Positions 1-7,404 of a DNA stretch of 26,068 nucleotides are shown here, piece after piece. The first letter of the stretch is position 1. Each line of letters begins with the position of its first letter. Below the pieces are notes generated by a model. It was not told where the DNA came from. It worked only from the letters and a program-made list of their open reading frames with translations, and searched no databases. Position numbers and translations under genes: made by a program. This DNA comes from an uncultured Spirochaetia bacterium (lineage in GTDB: Bacteria; Spirochaetota; CALGPD01). Location: contig CALGPD010000416.1 of NCBI GenBank assembly GCA_937960625.1, positions 1-26,068 on the forward strand, written 5' to 3'.

Positions 1-458
1 GTGCTGTATATTATTATCGCCTTACCATATCTTAATGCGCTCGTAATATTTATTAACAGTAAAAATAACATAAAACTATAAGAAACGGATATGTCTTTAA
101 AAAAAGCAGTATTTGAAATAATGGAACTAACGAAATATCCATCAATAATAACAAGAACAATAAAATCAAAAGTTACAACTATATATTTAATAATGGAATA
201 ATATTTTTCCTTTTTCAAGAATGAAAATAAAAAGAAAATAAATGTAAGATATACTAAAGAGGAAAAGTTTAGTACCAACACTTCTTTATAATTTACATTT
301 TTGATTATAAACATGCTGATATTGTCACCTATAAGGAAAAATAATACTGCATACATCCGTATCTTATTAATTGTCTTTTCAACTTTTTTTTCGTTATCAT
401 GAAGAGATTGAATTATAAAATTGTTTTTTAATAGATTTTTTAAGTTTTTATTTAACAT
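1..458 (-). CDS. Truncated integral membrane protein, probable N-terminal sensor domain of a cyclase or kinase
   Basis: The minus strand is open from ATG at 458 to the window edge (152 codons, no stop), so the C-terminus lies outside the window. About 30 polar N-terminal residues are followed by four predicted membrane segments near residues 35-51, 60-81, 88-111 and 127-145. The spacing and the pattern 'YSIIKYIVVTFDFIVL' followed later by 'LLLINITSALRYG' resemble the multi-helix N-terminal domains I associate with adenylate/guanylate cyclases and sensor kinases of environmental bacteria. The output domain is not visible, so the function is inferred only. No Shine-Dalgarno sequence precedes the ATG. 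The gene runs leftward, divergent from the secreted protein at 617. Confidence 0.7.
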   Translation of the reverse strand, partial: MLNKNLKNLLKNNFIIQSLHDNEKKVEKTINKIRMYAVLFFLIGDNISMFIIKNVNYKEVLVLNFSSLVYLTFIFFLFSFLKKEKYYSIIKYIVVTFDFIVLVIIDGYFVSSIISNTAFFKDISVSYSFMLFLLLINITSALRYGKAIIIYS

Positions 459-616
459 ATTAGGAATTATTATAAAACTTTAAGAAAAAAAATCAAATAA
501 AATAATTCAGCGGTTTCATTTTATATGAATTAATTACTAATTACATTTATATTTTTAAAATATTTTTATTTACAAAATAAACAGTGTCTTATAGTATGTC
601 AGCGATGGAGCTTATG

Positions 617-1561
617 ATGAAAAAAAATATTATTATATTAACACTCTCCTTTTTATCGGTTTTATCTGTATATCCCCGTTATTTTTCAAGCCGGGGAGTT
701 AGTTTTAGATATCCTTCAAGCTGCCGAATAAAAAGAAACACTATTAACAAGTATCGAACTCATAGAATTACTGTAGGAAAAAGAGGGTTAACAGCAGGAA
801 TATTTGTGTTCAAATATACAGTAACAAAAAATCGTGTTACGAAATTTGTTAAAAGTTATATCCGTAGAATAAAAAAAATGAGTATGCGCAGAATCCGTAA
901 AAGCAAAATTTATGGAAATATATCAATTCCAATAAGACACGGTGTTAAAGGTTTTATGATAAAAATATCTGCTAAGTTTAGAGGTAAATATAAAACGTAT
1001 TCAAGATTATATTTTTTTAATTTTAACGGAAAAGGCGTTGTTATTGACACAGTAAGATTTAGAAGAGTCCGGGGGAATTTTAAATGGTTTTTTAATACTT
1101 TGAATCTAAAATGGCAAGGATTTAAATTAGTTAAGTATAATGATGATAACTTTGTTTTTAATTATCCTGATAATTATAACCTTAAAACCAAACAAAGAAA
1201 AAATTCCTTTAATATTAAGGCAGTAGGGTTAGTTCACGCCGTTTCGGTTTATTTGATAGGTGCAGAGCTTACTCAAAAAAACATTAATATTTACATACGA
1301 GCATATTTTAAAAGAGTAAAAAAACTTGGAATAAAAAATGCGAAAGTATACAAACGTAAAAACAACGTGAAGTTACCTTTTAAAAACTATAAAATAACGG
1401 GGAATATATACTATGTTTCAGGTCGGTTAAAACAACGGGATATACGTGCATATATTTATTTTTTCAGGTATAATAACAAAAGCGTTGTTATTAACATTGT
1501 AAAACCTGCTGATTCAAAGCAATGGTTCAGATGGTTTTTTAATTCCTTTAATGTAAAATAA
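617..1561 (+). CDS. Secreted protein with two tandem PsbP/DcrB-like domains
   Basis: The start at ATG 617 (or 614) is chosen because GGAG sits at 607-610 and because it puts a hydrophobic signal peptide (MKKNIIILTLSFLSVLSV) at the N-terminus; an earlier in-frame GTG-type start at 584 would bury it. The 314-residue product is an internal duplication. Repeat 1 (about 27-165) and repeat 2 (about 176-314) share 'F.YP' near the start, a basic helix ('YIRRIKKM' / 'YFKRVKKL'), a strand ('YFFNFNGKGVVID' / 'YFFRYNNKSVVIN') and an identical ending style ('WFFNTLNLK' / 'WFFNSFNVK'). This F-x-YP opening and order suggest a Mog1/PsbP/DcrB-like (DUF1795-type) fold; that is inference by pattern only. The protein is very rich in Lys and Arg. 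Its 3' end overlaps the convergent acyltransferase gene by 14 bp. No function can be assigned. Confidence 0.8.
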   Translation: MKKNIIILTLSFLSVLSVYPRYFSSRGVSFRYPSSCRIKRNTINKYRTHRITVGKRGLTAGIFVFKYTVTKNRVTKFVKSYIRRIKKMSMRRIRKSKIYGNISIPIRHGVKGFMIKISAKFRGKYKTYSRLYFFNFNGKGVVIDTVRFRRVRGNFKWFFNTLNLKWQGFKLVKYNDDNFVFNYPDNYNLKTKQRKNSFNIKAVGLVHAVSVYLIGAELTQKNINIYIRAYFKRVKKLGIKNAKVYKRKNNVKLPFKNYKITGNIYYVSGRLKQRDIRAYIYFFRYNNKSVVINIVKPADSKQWFRWFFNSFNVK

Positions 1562-2714
1562 CGGAGTTTGCATTTTCTTTAAGCTTGTTGCTTTTTAAAA
1601 TTACGTTTTCAAGTGAAGAAGATAATTTTAACGCTTCCCTGACAGGATTTGCGTACATGTCCAATAATAATCTTTTTTCTTTGTTTGTGGTTAACTTAGT
1701 TTTTTCAAAAATTGATTTAGCTCTATTAATATCAATATTTGCGGTTATTAAGTTTTTATCTTTTTTTGATAAATTTTCGTTTTCCAGAAAAGCGTATAAA
1801 TTCGTATCCCAAAGAATATAATTAGACAGAATTTGTTCATCAATATTATTAACAATTTCTTTGCGCTTTTCTCCAAAAATCCGTTTGCCGAAATGATAAT
1901 GAACTCTGCCTTTAAAAGAACCGATTTCATGCAATATGTTATTTCTGTCAACAAATGGTTCCTGTATTGAATTTCCAATAGTTTCTTTAACCATAAAATC
2001 TGCGCACGGAATTATTTCCCATGAAACACAAATCGGCAGCAAAGTTATTTTTTTAAGCCAATCACTGTACTTTAAATTTTCGTTGTATTTATTAAGCATA
2101 GTGATAATAACGGAATCAGTTTTATCAATACCGTCTTTAGAACGCCCGGGTTTTTGAGTTATCCAAACGGTTTTATTTTGTTCCAGTAAATAATTAATAT
2201 ATCCGGAAAGTAATTTTGCCTGAGCAATTTTGTCATCTATATCCTCAACATTACGTTTGATAATAAAGCCTTTATTAAGGCGGATTAAATGGCCAAGCCA
2301 TTTAGTTTCAAAAATATTATCCCCTGCGCCGCTGTATACGGTTTCAAGGTTTAAAAAACGTAAAATATAATTAAGATAAGCAGAATCAAGAGAGGTACTT
2401 CTATGATTGGAAATGAATAAAATTTTATTCTTATCGTTTAAGTTTTCATCCATGGAAAAACTTAATCCGTCTGTAGTAAGTTCAATATTAGTATCGAGGA
2501 GTTTAAACATTATTTTTTGAAAATCTTTAACTGTGTGGATATTAAGAAACTTATCAATAAAATTTTGAACTCCATCAATTTTAAATATTTTTAAAATATC
2601 AGGGTTCTGATTTATTCTATTTATAAAATCCTTGTCGTTTAATATTTCTTTTATTGCCGAGTTTACATTAATATCATCATAAGCTTTAATATGTTCAAAA
2701 TCCGTTTTCATCAT
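1548..2714 (-). CDS. Glycerolipid acyltransferase (PlsB/PlsC superfamily)
   Basis: The product of 388 residues probably transfers acyl groups to glycerol-3-phosphate or its 1-acyl derivative in phospholipid synthesis at the inner membrane. It contains 'ISNHRSTSLDS' around residue 104, the acyltransferase block I, but with five residues between His and Asp instead of the usual four. I recall the same HX5D spacing ('NHRDIVLDS') in a Bacteroidetes/spirochaete subfamily. 'FIIKRN' and 'WITQKPGRSKDG' around residues 150-195 correspond to blocks II and III. The C-terminal half is not diagnostic. AGGAAG lies just upstream; of two adjacent ATGs (2714 and 2711), 2711 has better spacing. No obvious membrane anchor is seen. 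The gene is alone, convergent with the gene at 617, so genomic context does not help to name the substrate. Confidence 0.8.
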   Translation of the reverse strand: MMKTDFEHIKAYDDINVNSAIKEILNDKDFINRINQNPDILKIFKIDGVQNFIDKFLNIHTVKDFQKIMFKLLDTNIELTTDGLSFSMDENLNDKNKILFISNHRSTSLDSAYLNYILRFLNLETVYSGAGDNIFETKWLGHLIRLNKGFIIKRNVEDIDDKIAQAKLLSGYINYLLEQNKTVWITQKPGRSKDGIDKTDSVIITMLNKYNENLKYSDWLKKITLLPICVSWEIIPCADFMVKETIGNSIQEPFVDRNNILHEIGSFKGRVHYHFGKRIFGEKRKEIVNNIDEQILSNYILWDTNLYAFLENENLSKKDKNLITANIDINRAKSIFEKTKLTTNKEKRLLLDMYANPVREALKLSSSLENVILKSNKLKENANSVILH

Positions 2715-2851
2715 TTCTTCCTACAGGTAATAAATATAAAGCTATTGATGAAATTAATCAAAAAATTATGGATTAGATATTAACAAATTATTAATAAAAT
2801 AAAAATAGTTATAGTGTGTATTTTGGCGTTATAATTAATAAATGTTCTATG

Positions 2852-2900
2852 TTAACCAAAGTTAAATTAATTTTTTTTTGAATAATTTAACTTTAGTTAG
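2852..2900. repeat. Long imperfect hairpin in a divergent intergenic region
   Basis: The arms 2852-2869 and 2883-2900 are complementary over 18 positions with one mismatch and one G-T pair, around a 13-base loop containing a run of nine T. The region from 2715 to 3023 holds no gene; it separates the divergent genes starting at 2714 (-) and 3024 (+). The box TTAACTTTAG (2887-2896) recurs as TTAACTTTGG at 2918-2927, 31 bp further, and inverted as CCAAAGTTAA at 2856-2865. This looks more like a protein-binding array or cruciform than a terminator, since no gene ends here. Confidence 0.6.
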
Positions 2901-2932
2901 ACTTATTTAATCAATTGTTAACTTTGGATATC

Positions 2933-2961
2933 TGTACAAGAATAAACCTAGAGCATATAAT
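2933..2961 (+). promoter_or_regulatory. Candidate promoter of the 107-residue protein gene
   Basis: A perfect -10 hexamer TATAAT lies at 2956-2961, preceded at 17 bp by TGTACA (2933-2938), a weak -35. The expected start near 2968 gives a leader of about 55 nt before ATG 3024. The nearest TTAACTTTGG box ends six bases upstream of the -35, a position suited to an activator. Confidence 0.5.
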
Positions 2962-3023
2962 ATAAACAACGAGAGCATGAAACGTGCTTTTAAAACTCAA
3001 TAAAGAGAAAATGGAGGTCCAAA

Positions 3024-3347
3024 ATGAAAAACTTAAAAGAAAAAAAAGAACAGGTAAACAAAGTTAAATATGCAATTGAGAACGGTGTTGTTTTCAATGT
3101 CAAAGACTTAAAAGATTTTGTAGCATGGATGCAAAATAAGGTTAATGCTAAAGCCGGAAATAATAAACTAATCCTTGATGTACAGGTACAAACCATTTTT
3201 GATGAAATCAAAGCTGAGAAAGTCGAACTTGAAAGAAAAGACGTTGATTATCTCATCCAATATGCTGAAAATGCAGCCCCTGACTTTAACGTTTTTTATA
3301 GAACTATAAAAGCTGTGTTCAGGAGGGCAAATTGCATAGCTGCTTAA
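3024..3347 (+). CDS. Small hypothetical protein, 107 residues, monocistronic
   Basis: I do not recognise this family. The reading frame is well supported: GGAGG at 3013-3017 is six bases before the ATG, a -10 box lies upstream and a hairpin terminator follows directly. The protein is soluble and mostly helical, with a Lys/Glu-rich N-terminus, 'LKDFVAWMQNKVNAKAG' near residues 29-45, an acidic middle and a basic C-terminus ending 'FRRANCIAA'. There is no signal peptide or membrane segment. Being short, singly transcribed, with strong translation signals and a structured upstream region, it could be an abundant regulator or nucleic-acid-associated protein, but nothing in the sequence proves that. 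Confidence 0.7.
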   Translation: MKNLKEKKEQVNKVKYAIENGVVFNVKDLKDFVAWMQNKVNAKAGNNKLILDVQVQTIFDEIKAEKVELERKDVDYLIQYAENAAPDFNVFYRTIKAVFRRANCIAA

Positions 3348-3363
3348 TAATATTTCTGCCAAC

Positions 3364-3402
3364 AAAAAGCCGTAATGGAAAATAAACCTTGCGGCTTTTT
3401 AT
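3364..3402 (+). terminator. Intrinsic terminator after the 107-residue protein gene
   Basis: The arms AAAAAGCCG (3364-3372) and CGGCTTTTT (3392-3400) are perfectly complementary, with a 19-base loop and a T-rich 3' side. It starts 16 bases after the stop codon. The complementary A/T ends would also allow termination on the minus strand, although no minus gene ends here. Confidence 0.7.
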
Positions 3403-3450
3403 TTTCAATTCTATCTATCAAATTAAACACATTTACTGAATTTTATTCGT

Positions 3451-3479
3451 TTGACAGGGCAATATTAATTTATTATAAT
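3451..3479 (+). promoter_or_regulatory. Consensus sigma-70 promoter upstream of the sigma factor operon
   Basis: TTGACA at 3451-3456 and TATAAT at 3474-3479 are both exact consensus hexamers separated by 17 bp. The next gene on this strand is the upstream ORF at 3752 and then the sigma factor at 3942, so the predicted 5' leader is about 455 nt long. The stretch 3486-3751 holds no convincing gene; it contains only very short ORFs (3488-3514, 8 codons; 3658-3702, 14 codons) and I recognise no known riboswitch or sRNA in it. Confidence 0.75.
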
Positions 3480-3751
3480 TAAGTAACATGTCAACAACAA
3501 AACCGAAACTCTGACAAATTGCATCAATGTTTTTTCGATAATTTATCAATAGCATTTTTATTATTTATATTTATTGATACTGAATAATTAAAGGTGTTTT
3601 AATTATGTGATTAATATATTTGGAAAACAATTGTTCATATTTCGACGGCTAAGGTTTATGGATTTAAAAACATTCATTCGTGGTTGTAATCCCCGTTGTT
3701 GATTAAATTTTTCAAACTAATTGATTTGTTTTTAACTATTGGAGTGATTTT

Positions 3752-3949
3752 TTGACTGACTTAGATGTAGGTTGTAACACACATATTATAAAATTAAAAT
3801 TTAGCTTTATTTCTAAATTTGAGTTTTCTATAAAAAAAATTAAGCCGTTTTTTTTATCCCTTTTTAATCATCTAATCAATTCATTCTGCAATGAAAACAA
3901 TCTTATAACAATAAGACTTTCAACAAGCAGAAGGTATTGGGATGATTAA
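3752..3949 (+). CDS. Possible 65-codon upstream ORF overlapping the sigma factor start
   Basis: A TTG codon at 3752 is preceded by GGAG at 3741-3744 with seven-base spacing. The frame stays open for 65 codons and stops at 3947-3949, eight bases inside the sigma gene (ATG 3942), an arrangement typical of translational coupling. The peptide (two Cys, several Phe/Ile-rich patches, ending 'TSRRYWDD') resembles nothing I know. The segment 3864-3872 is complementary to 3941-3949, which includes the sigma start codon; a ribosome translating this ORF would open that pairing. It may be a regulatory leader ORF rather than a functional protein, or chance in AT-rich DNA. Confidence 0.4.
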   Translation: MTDLDVGCNTHIIKLKFSFISKFEFSIKKIKPFFLSLFNHLINSFCNENNLITIRLSTSRRYWDD

Positions 3950-4829
3950 TAAGAATAAAATTTGTAGAAAATTATCAAATGAATACAAACCGGATATGGA
4001 TTTGAACGGTGCAATCGGACTTTATCTCAAAGAGATAGATAAAGAGGAATTGCTATCCAGAGATGCTGAAAAGAAACTTGCAATTCTCACTAAAAGAGGT
4101 GATTTAGATGCAAGGCAGCGATTAATTAAGTCCAATCTCAGGTTTGTAGTTAGTATTGCTAAAAAATATCAGAATAAGGGTATGCCTTTAATCGATTTAA
4201 TTAATGAAGGTAATTTAGGTTTAATTACCGCGGTTGAGAAATTCGATTATACTAAAGGTTATCACTTTATCTCTTATGCTGTTTGGTGGATCAAACAATC
4301 AATTCTTAAAGCATTAGCTGAAAAAACTCGTCTTGTGCGGCTGCCTTTAAACCGGATTCAACAACTTTATAATTTTCAGAAATATACTAAGGAAAGATAT
4401 CATATCGGCGCAAATTCAATTTCAAATAACGAATTGGCAAATGTTTTCGGTGTAGATATAAAATCCGTGAATGCAATAATCAATGCCGCGTCTTACTCTT
4501 CATTAGAGGCGCCAATTAATGATGATAAAAAACAAACCAGTCTAAAAGATATAATAAAAGATGAAAAACTAAATAAGCCTGAAAATGCAGCTTTTGATAA
4601 CGCTCTAAAAGTTTCAATTAACAAGATTTTTGAAATCCTTACAGAAAAAGAAAAATCAGTTTTAATTCACAGATACGGTTTAAACGGTGTAGAAAATAAA
4701 ACACTTAGAGAAATTGGTAAAATCTTTAATTTAACAAAAGAGCGAATAAGACAAATTGAAAAGAAAGCAATAAAAAAACTGAAATATAATTCAGGGGCTA
4801 AGTATTTAAAAGAATACTTAACTAATTAA
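3942..4829 (+). CDS. Sigma-70 family RNA polymerase sigma factor (RpoD/group 2-like)
   Basis: The 295-residue protein carries regions 1.2 to 4.2 of a sigma-70 factor and directs RNA polymerase to promoters. Region 1.2 is 'GAIGLYLKEIDKEELLS' (about 24-40), region 2 includes 'SNLRFVVSIAKKYQNKG' and 'LINEGNLGLITAVEKFDY', region 2.4 is 'SYAVWWIKQSILKALAE' with the aromatic residues and Gln used for -10 recognition, and region 4.2 ends with 'TLREIGKIFNLTKERIRQIE'. This points to recognition of ordinary TTGACA/TATAAT promoters, two exact examples of which occur in this window. It lacks the long region 1.1 of proteobacterial RpoD and resembles the short Bacteroidetes-type primary factor, so it could be either the housekeeping factor or a group 2 (RpoS-like) stress factor. 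AGAAGG at 3929-3934 serves ATG 3942. It appears to head the operon carrying betaine uptake genes. Confidence 0.9.
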   Translation: MINKNKICRKLSNEYKPDMDLNGAIGLYLKEIDKEELLSRDAEKKLAILTKRGDLDARQRLIKSNLRFVVSIAKKYQNKGMPLIDLINEGNLGLITAVEKFDYTKGYHFISYAVWWIKQSILKALAEKTRLVRLPLNRIQQLYNFQKYTKERYHIGANSISNNELANVFGVDIKSVNAIINAASYSSLEAPINDDKKQTSLKDIIKDEKLNKPENAAFDNALKVSINKIFEILTEKEKSVLIHRYGLNGVENKTLREIGKIFNLTKERIRQIEKKAIKKLKYNSGAKYLKEYLTN

Positions 4830-4832
4830 TAA

Positions 4833-5162
4833 ATGAATGCGGAGTTAATAGTTTATGTCAGAAATAAAAACGCGGCTCAAAAAAAGGTTTATTGTGCTAA
4901 TTGTATTAATTGCGTTTTAGTAAAAGTTCCGGCAGAAATGATTACAAAATTCATATTACGTGTCAGATGCAGAAAAAAGCATTGGAGTAAAAAGCTTGGC
5001 GAAGAAAAACTTTACAAATTTTTTACGGTTGCCAGAAGAACCATAGAAACTTGTGGAGACTATGAATCAATGGGAGAACTAAAAGCATATCTTAAAGAAT
5101 TAAGAAAGAGTTTGCACTTAAAAGATAAAATCTATACACAAGAAAGTTTTTTGAAGCCTTAA
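4833..5162 (+). CDS. Conserved Cys-cluster small protein, function unknown
   Basis: This 109-residue protein starts three bases after the sigma gene with no visible Shine-Dalgarno, so translation is probably coupled to it. Cysteines cluster at the N-terminus ('YCANCINC', about residues 20-27), with another in 'RVRCRKKHW' and one in 'ETCGDYESMGE', a set that could bind zinc or iron. The middle motif 'KKLGEEKLYKFFTVARRT' matches what I remember of an uncharacterised protein common in spirochaetes; this is recollection, not a search result. There is no signal peptide. Its location directly between the sigma gene and proV suggests a regulatory or accessory role in the same stress response, but that is inference. 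Confidence 0.7.
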   Translation: MNAELIVYVRNKNAAQKKVYCANCINCVLVKVPAEMITKFILRVRCRKKHWSKKLGEEKLYKFFTVARRTIETCGDYESMGELKAYLKELRKSLHLKDKIYTQESFLKP

Positions 5163-5197
5163 TAAATTAGAGGCAGAATAGATTAAAAGGATATGAG

Positions 5198-6424
5198 ATG
5201 TCAAATGAAAAAAAGGTAAAAGTGAAAATCCAAGACTTATACAAAGTATTTGGAAATAACACAGCAGAAGCAATAGAACTTGCAAAAAAAAATACCAGCA
5301 AAGATGAAATATTAAAAAAAACCAAATGTGCTATTGGCGTCAATAACGCTAATTTTGAAATCTATGAAGGTGAAACGCTGGTAGTAATGGGGTTATCAGG
5401 AAGCGGAAAATCAACCCTTTTACGTTGTATTAACCGTCTTATCGAACCAACCACAGGGAGTATTTTTATAGATAACGAAGATATCACAAAGTTTAAAAAT
5501 GATGAGATAATCAAAGTCCGGAGAAAAAAATTCGGTATGGTTTTCCAGCGTTTCGCTCTTTTCCCTCACAGAACGGTTTTGCAAAACACCGAATACGGCC
5601 TTGAAATTCAGGAAACCGATGAAAAGGAAATGAGAGAAAAGGCAATGAATGCTCTTGAACTCGTTGGATTAAAAGGGTGGGAAAACTATTTCCCGGAACA
5701 GCTTAGCGGCGGCATGCAGCAAAGAGTAGGCCTTGCCCGAGCGCTCGCGATTGACCCTGATATTTTATTAATGGATGAAGCTTTTAGCGCTTTAGACCCG
5801 TTAATACGTTCTGATATGCAGGATGAACTTTTAGAATTAGCCGCGAGTGTGCATAAAACTATAATATTTATTACCCATGACCTAGATGAAGCTTTAAAAC
5901 TCGGTGATAGAATAGTTTTAATGAAAGACGGACGCGTTGTTCAGGTCGGAACACCGGAAGATATATTATCCAACCCTGCAAACGATTATGTGGAAAAATT
6001 TGTGGAAAACGTTGATGTCATTAAAGTGCTGACCGCAAAAGACGTTATGGTTCCTGCTGCAAAAGTATTTAAAAAAGACGGAGCCAGAATCGCTTTAAGA
6101 AAAATGAAAGAAATTGGATTACCCCGGGTTCTTGTGCAAAATAAAGATAAAGAGTTTGTTGGATTGGTAAAAGACACAGTTGCGTTAAAAGCTGTAGAAA
6201 CAGGCAATAAAGATTTTGAATCTATTATTGAAAAAGACGTTCAGATTGTAAATATGGATACACCTTTAGAACACATCTTGACATTAGAACTTGATGATGT
6301 TCATCCTGTTGTTGTATTACAGGATGATAATAAAAAAGTTGCAGGAGTTATAGTACATAGTTCTATCATGGCTTCTCTGGCTGAACGAATAAAAGGAGGA
6401 ACAAAAGAAGATGATAATAGCTAA
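5198..6424 (+). CDS. proV: Glycine betaine/proline ABC transporter ATP-binding protein
   Basis: ATPase subunit of a ProU/OpuA-type osmoprotectant importer (408 residues, normal length). The N-terminal ABC domain has Walker A 'GLSGSGKST' at 65-73, signature 'LSGGMQQR', Walker B 'DILLMDEAFSALD' and switch His in 'ITHD'. The 'VFG....' start and the long insertion before Walker A ('KKNTSKDEILKKT') are typical of this subfamily. About residues 280-400 form two CBS domains, which in OpuA sense ionic strength. The C-terminus is acidic/polar ('GGTKEDDNS'). AAAAGGAT lies shortly before the ATG. Its last 14 bases overlap proW, indicating coupled translation. No terminator separates it from the sigma gene upstream. 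Confidence 0.95.
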   Translation: MSNEKKVKVKIQDLYKVFGNNTAEAIELAKKNTSKDEILKKTKCAIGVNNANFEIYEGETLVVMGLSGSGKSTLLRCINRLIEPTTGSIFIDNEDITKFKNDEIIKVRRKKFGMVFQRFALFPHRTVLQNTEYGLEIQETDEKEMREKAMNALELVGLKGWENYFPEQLSGGMQQRVGLARALAIDPDILLMDEAFSALDPLIRSDMQDELLELAASVHKTIIFITHDLDEALKLGDRIVLMKDGRVVQVGTPEDILSNPANDYVEKFVENVDVIKVLTAKDVMVPAAKVFKKDGARIALRKMKEIGLPRVLVQNKDKEFVGLVKDTVALKAVETGNKDFESIIEKDVQIVNMDTPLEHILTLELDDVHPVVVLQDDNKKVAGVIVHSSIMASLAERIKGGTKEDDNS

Positions 6425-7382
6425 AATACTAAAAATACCCATAGGCGATTGGATTGAGACCTTTTTTGAATTTTTAAATAGAAATATTTCATCTTTTACA
6501 AAAGCTTTCTCTGAATCATTTAACAACGGAGTTGATAATACCATTGATTTATTCGTAGGTATTAATCCGATTTTATTGATAATAATATTATCAATAATTA
6601 TTTTCTTTTTAAGTTCCGCAAAGCCAAATAGAATTACTAAAGCAAATTTAAGAGAAAAATATTCTAATATAAAATTTTTAGGGCATTTTATCGCATGGTT
6701 TTTAGGTAAAACTAAAATCATGATTAAAGACAGGTATGCAATAAAAATGACTATCGGAAGTTTCATAGGATTAATTTTTTGCTGGAATTTAGGGATGTGG
6801 GAACTTACGGTTTCAACAATAGTATTAATTTTAATAGCAACGTTAATATCTATATTAATCGGTATACCGTTAGGAATTCTCGCCGCGCTTTATAAAAAGT
6901 TTTATAGAATTATTATTCCGATTTTAGACGTTATGCAGACAATGCCTGCCTTTGTTTACTTAATACCTGTTATACCATTATTTAGAATTGGAAAACTTTC
7001 CGCTGTACTTGCAACCGTGATTTTTGCAATACCTCCTGCAATAAGATTAACGTGTCTCGGGATTAAGCAGCTGCCTGAAGAATTAATAGAAGCTGCCAAT
7101 GCGTTCGGTTCAACAAAAAAACAGAAATTAATTAAAGTTCAGTTGCCGCTGGCAGTTCCGACAATAATGGCCGGTGTTAATCAAACAATTATGCTTTCAT
7201 TATCAATGGTTGTAATTGCCTCCATGATTGGCGCAGGAGGTTTAGGTAAACAGGTTTTATGGGCTGTGCAAAATCTTAAGGTAGGCGCGGGATTTGAAGC
7301 AGGTTTAGGAGTAGTAATAATAGCAATAATTCTTGACAGGGTAACTCAAAGAATTGCCGGGTCAGGTAAAAATAAAAAATAA
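6411..7382 (+). CDS. proW: Glycine betaine/proline ABC transporter permease
   Basis: Membrane channel subunit (323 residues) of the ProU/OpuA importer. An N-terminal hydrophobic segment (about 45-65) is followed by the five- to six-helix BPD permease core (about 110-315). The cytoplasmic coupling loop 'ITCLGIKQLPEELIEAANAFG'-type sequence appears as 'GIKQLPEELIEAANAFGST', the EAA motif that docks on ProV, followed by 'LPLAVPTIMAGVNQTIM'. 'GAGGLGKQVLWAVQNLKVGAG' follows, as expected for betaine permeases. The ATG lies inside the end of proV with GGAGG/AAAGGAG just upstream. proX follows after 22 bases. Confidence 0.95.
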   Translation: MIIAKILKIPIGDWIETFFEFLNRNISSFTKAFSESFNNGVDNTIDLFVGINPILLIIILSIIIFFLSSAKPNRITKANLREKYSNIKFLGHFIAWFLGKTKIMIKDRYAIKMTIGSFIGLIFCWNLGMWELTVSTIVLILIATLISILIGIPLGILAALYKKFYRIIIPILDVMQTMPAFVYLIPVIPLFRIGKLSAVLATVIFAIPPAIRLTCLGIKQLPEELIEAANAFGSTKKQKLIKVQLPLAVPTIMAGVNQTIMLSLSMVVIASMIGAGGLGKQVLWAVQNLKVGAGFEAGLGVVIIAIILDRVTQRIAGSGKNKK

Positions 7383-7404
7383 AATAATTTAAGGAGATAA
7401 AACT

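Noticed and set aside
584..616. Upstream in-frame start for the duplicated secreted protein
   Set aside because: It adds 11 residues ahead of the signal peptide, while GGAG at 607-610 fits ATG 614/617.
3488..3514. 8-codon leader peptide after the consensus promoter
   Set aside because: No ribosome binding site fits, and such short frames are expected by chance.
3486..3751. A known riboswitch, 6S or tmRNA in the leader
   Set aside because: No conserved core or paired structure that I recognise; only short complementary segments were seen.
6317..6766. 149-codon minus-strand frame within proV/proW
   Set aside because: Antisense of conserved transporter genes with no start signal or known family.
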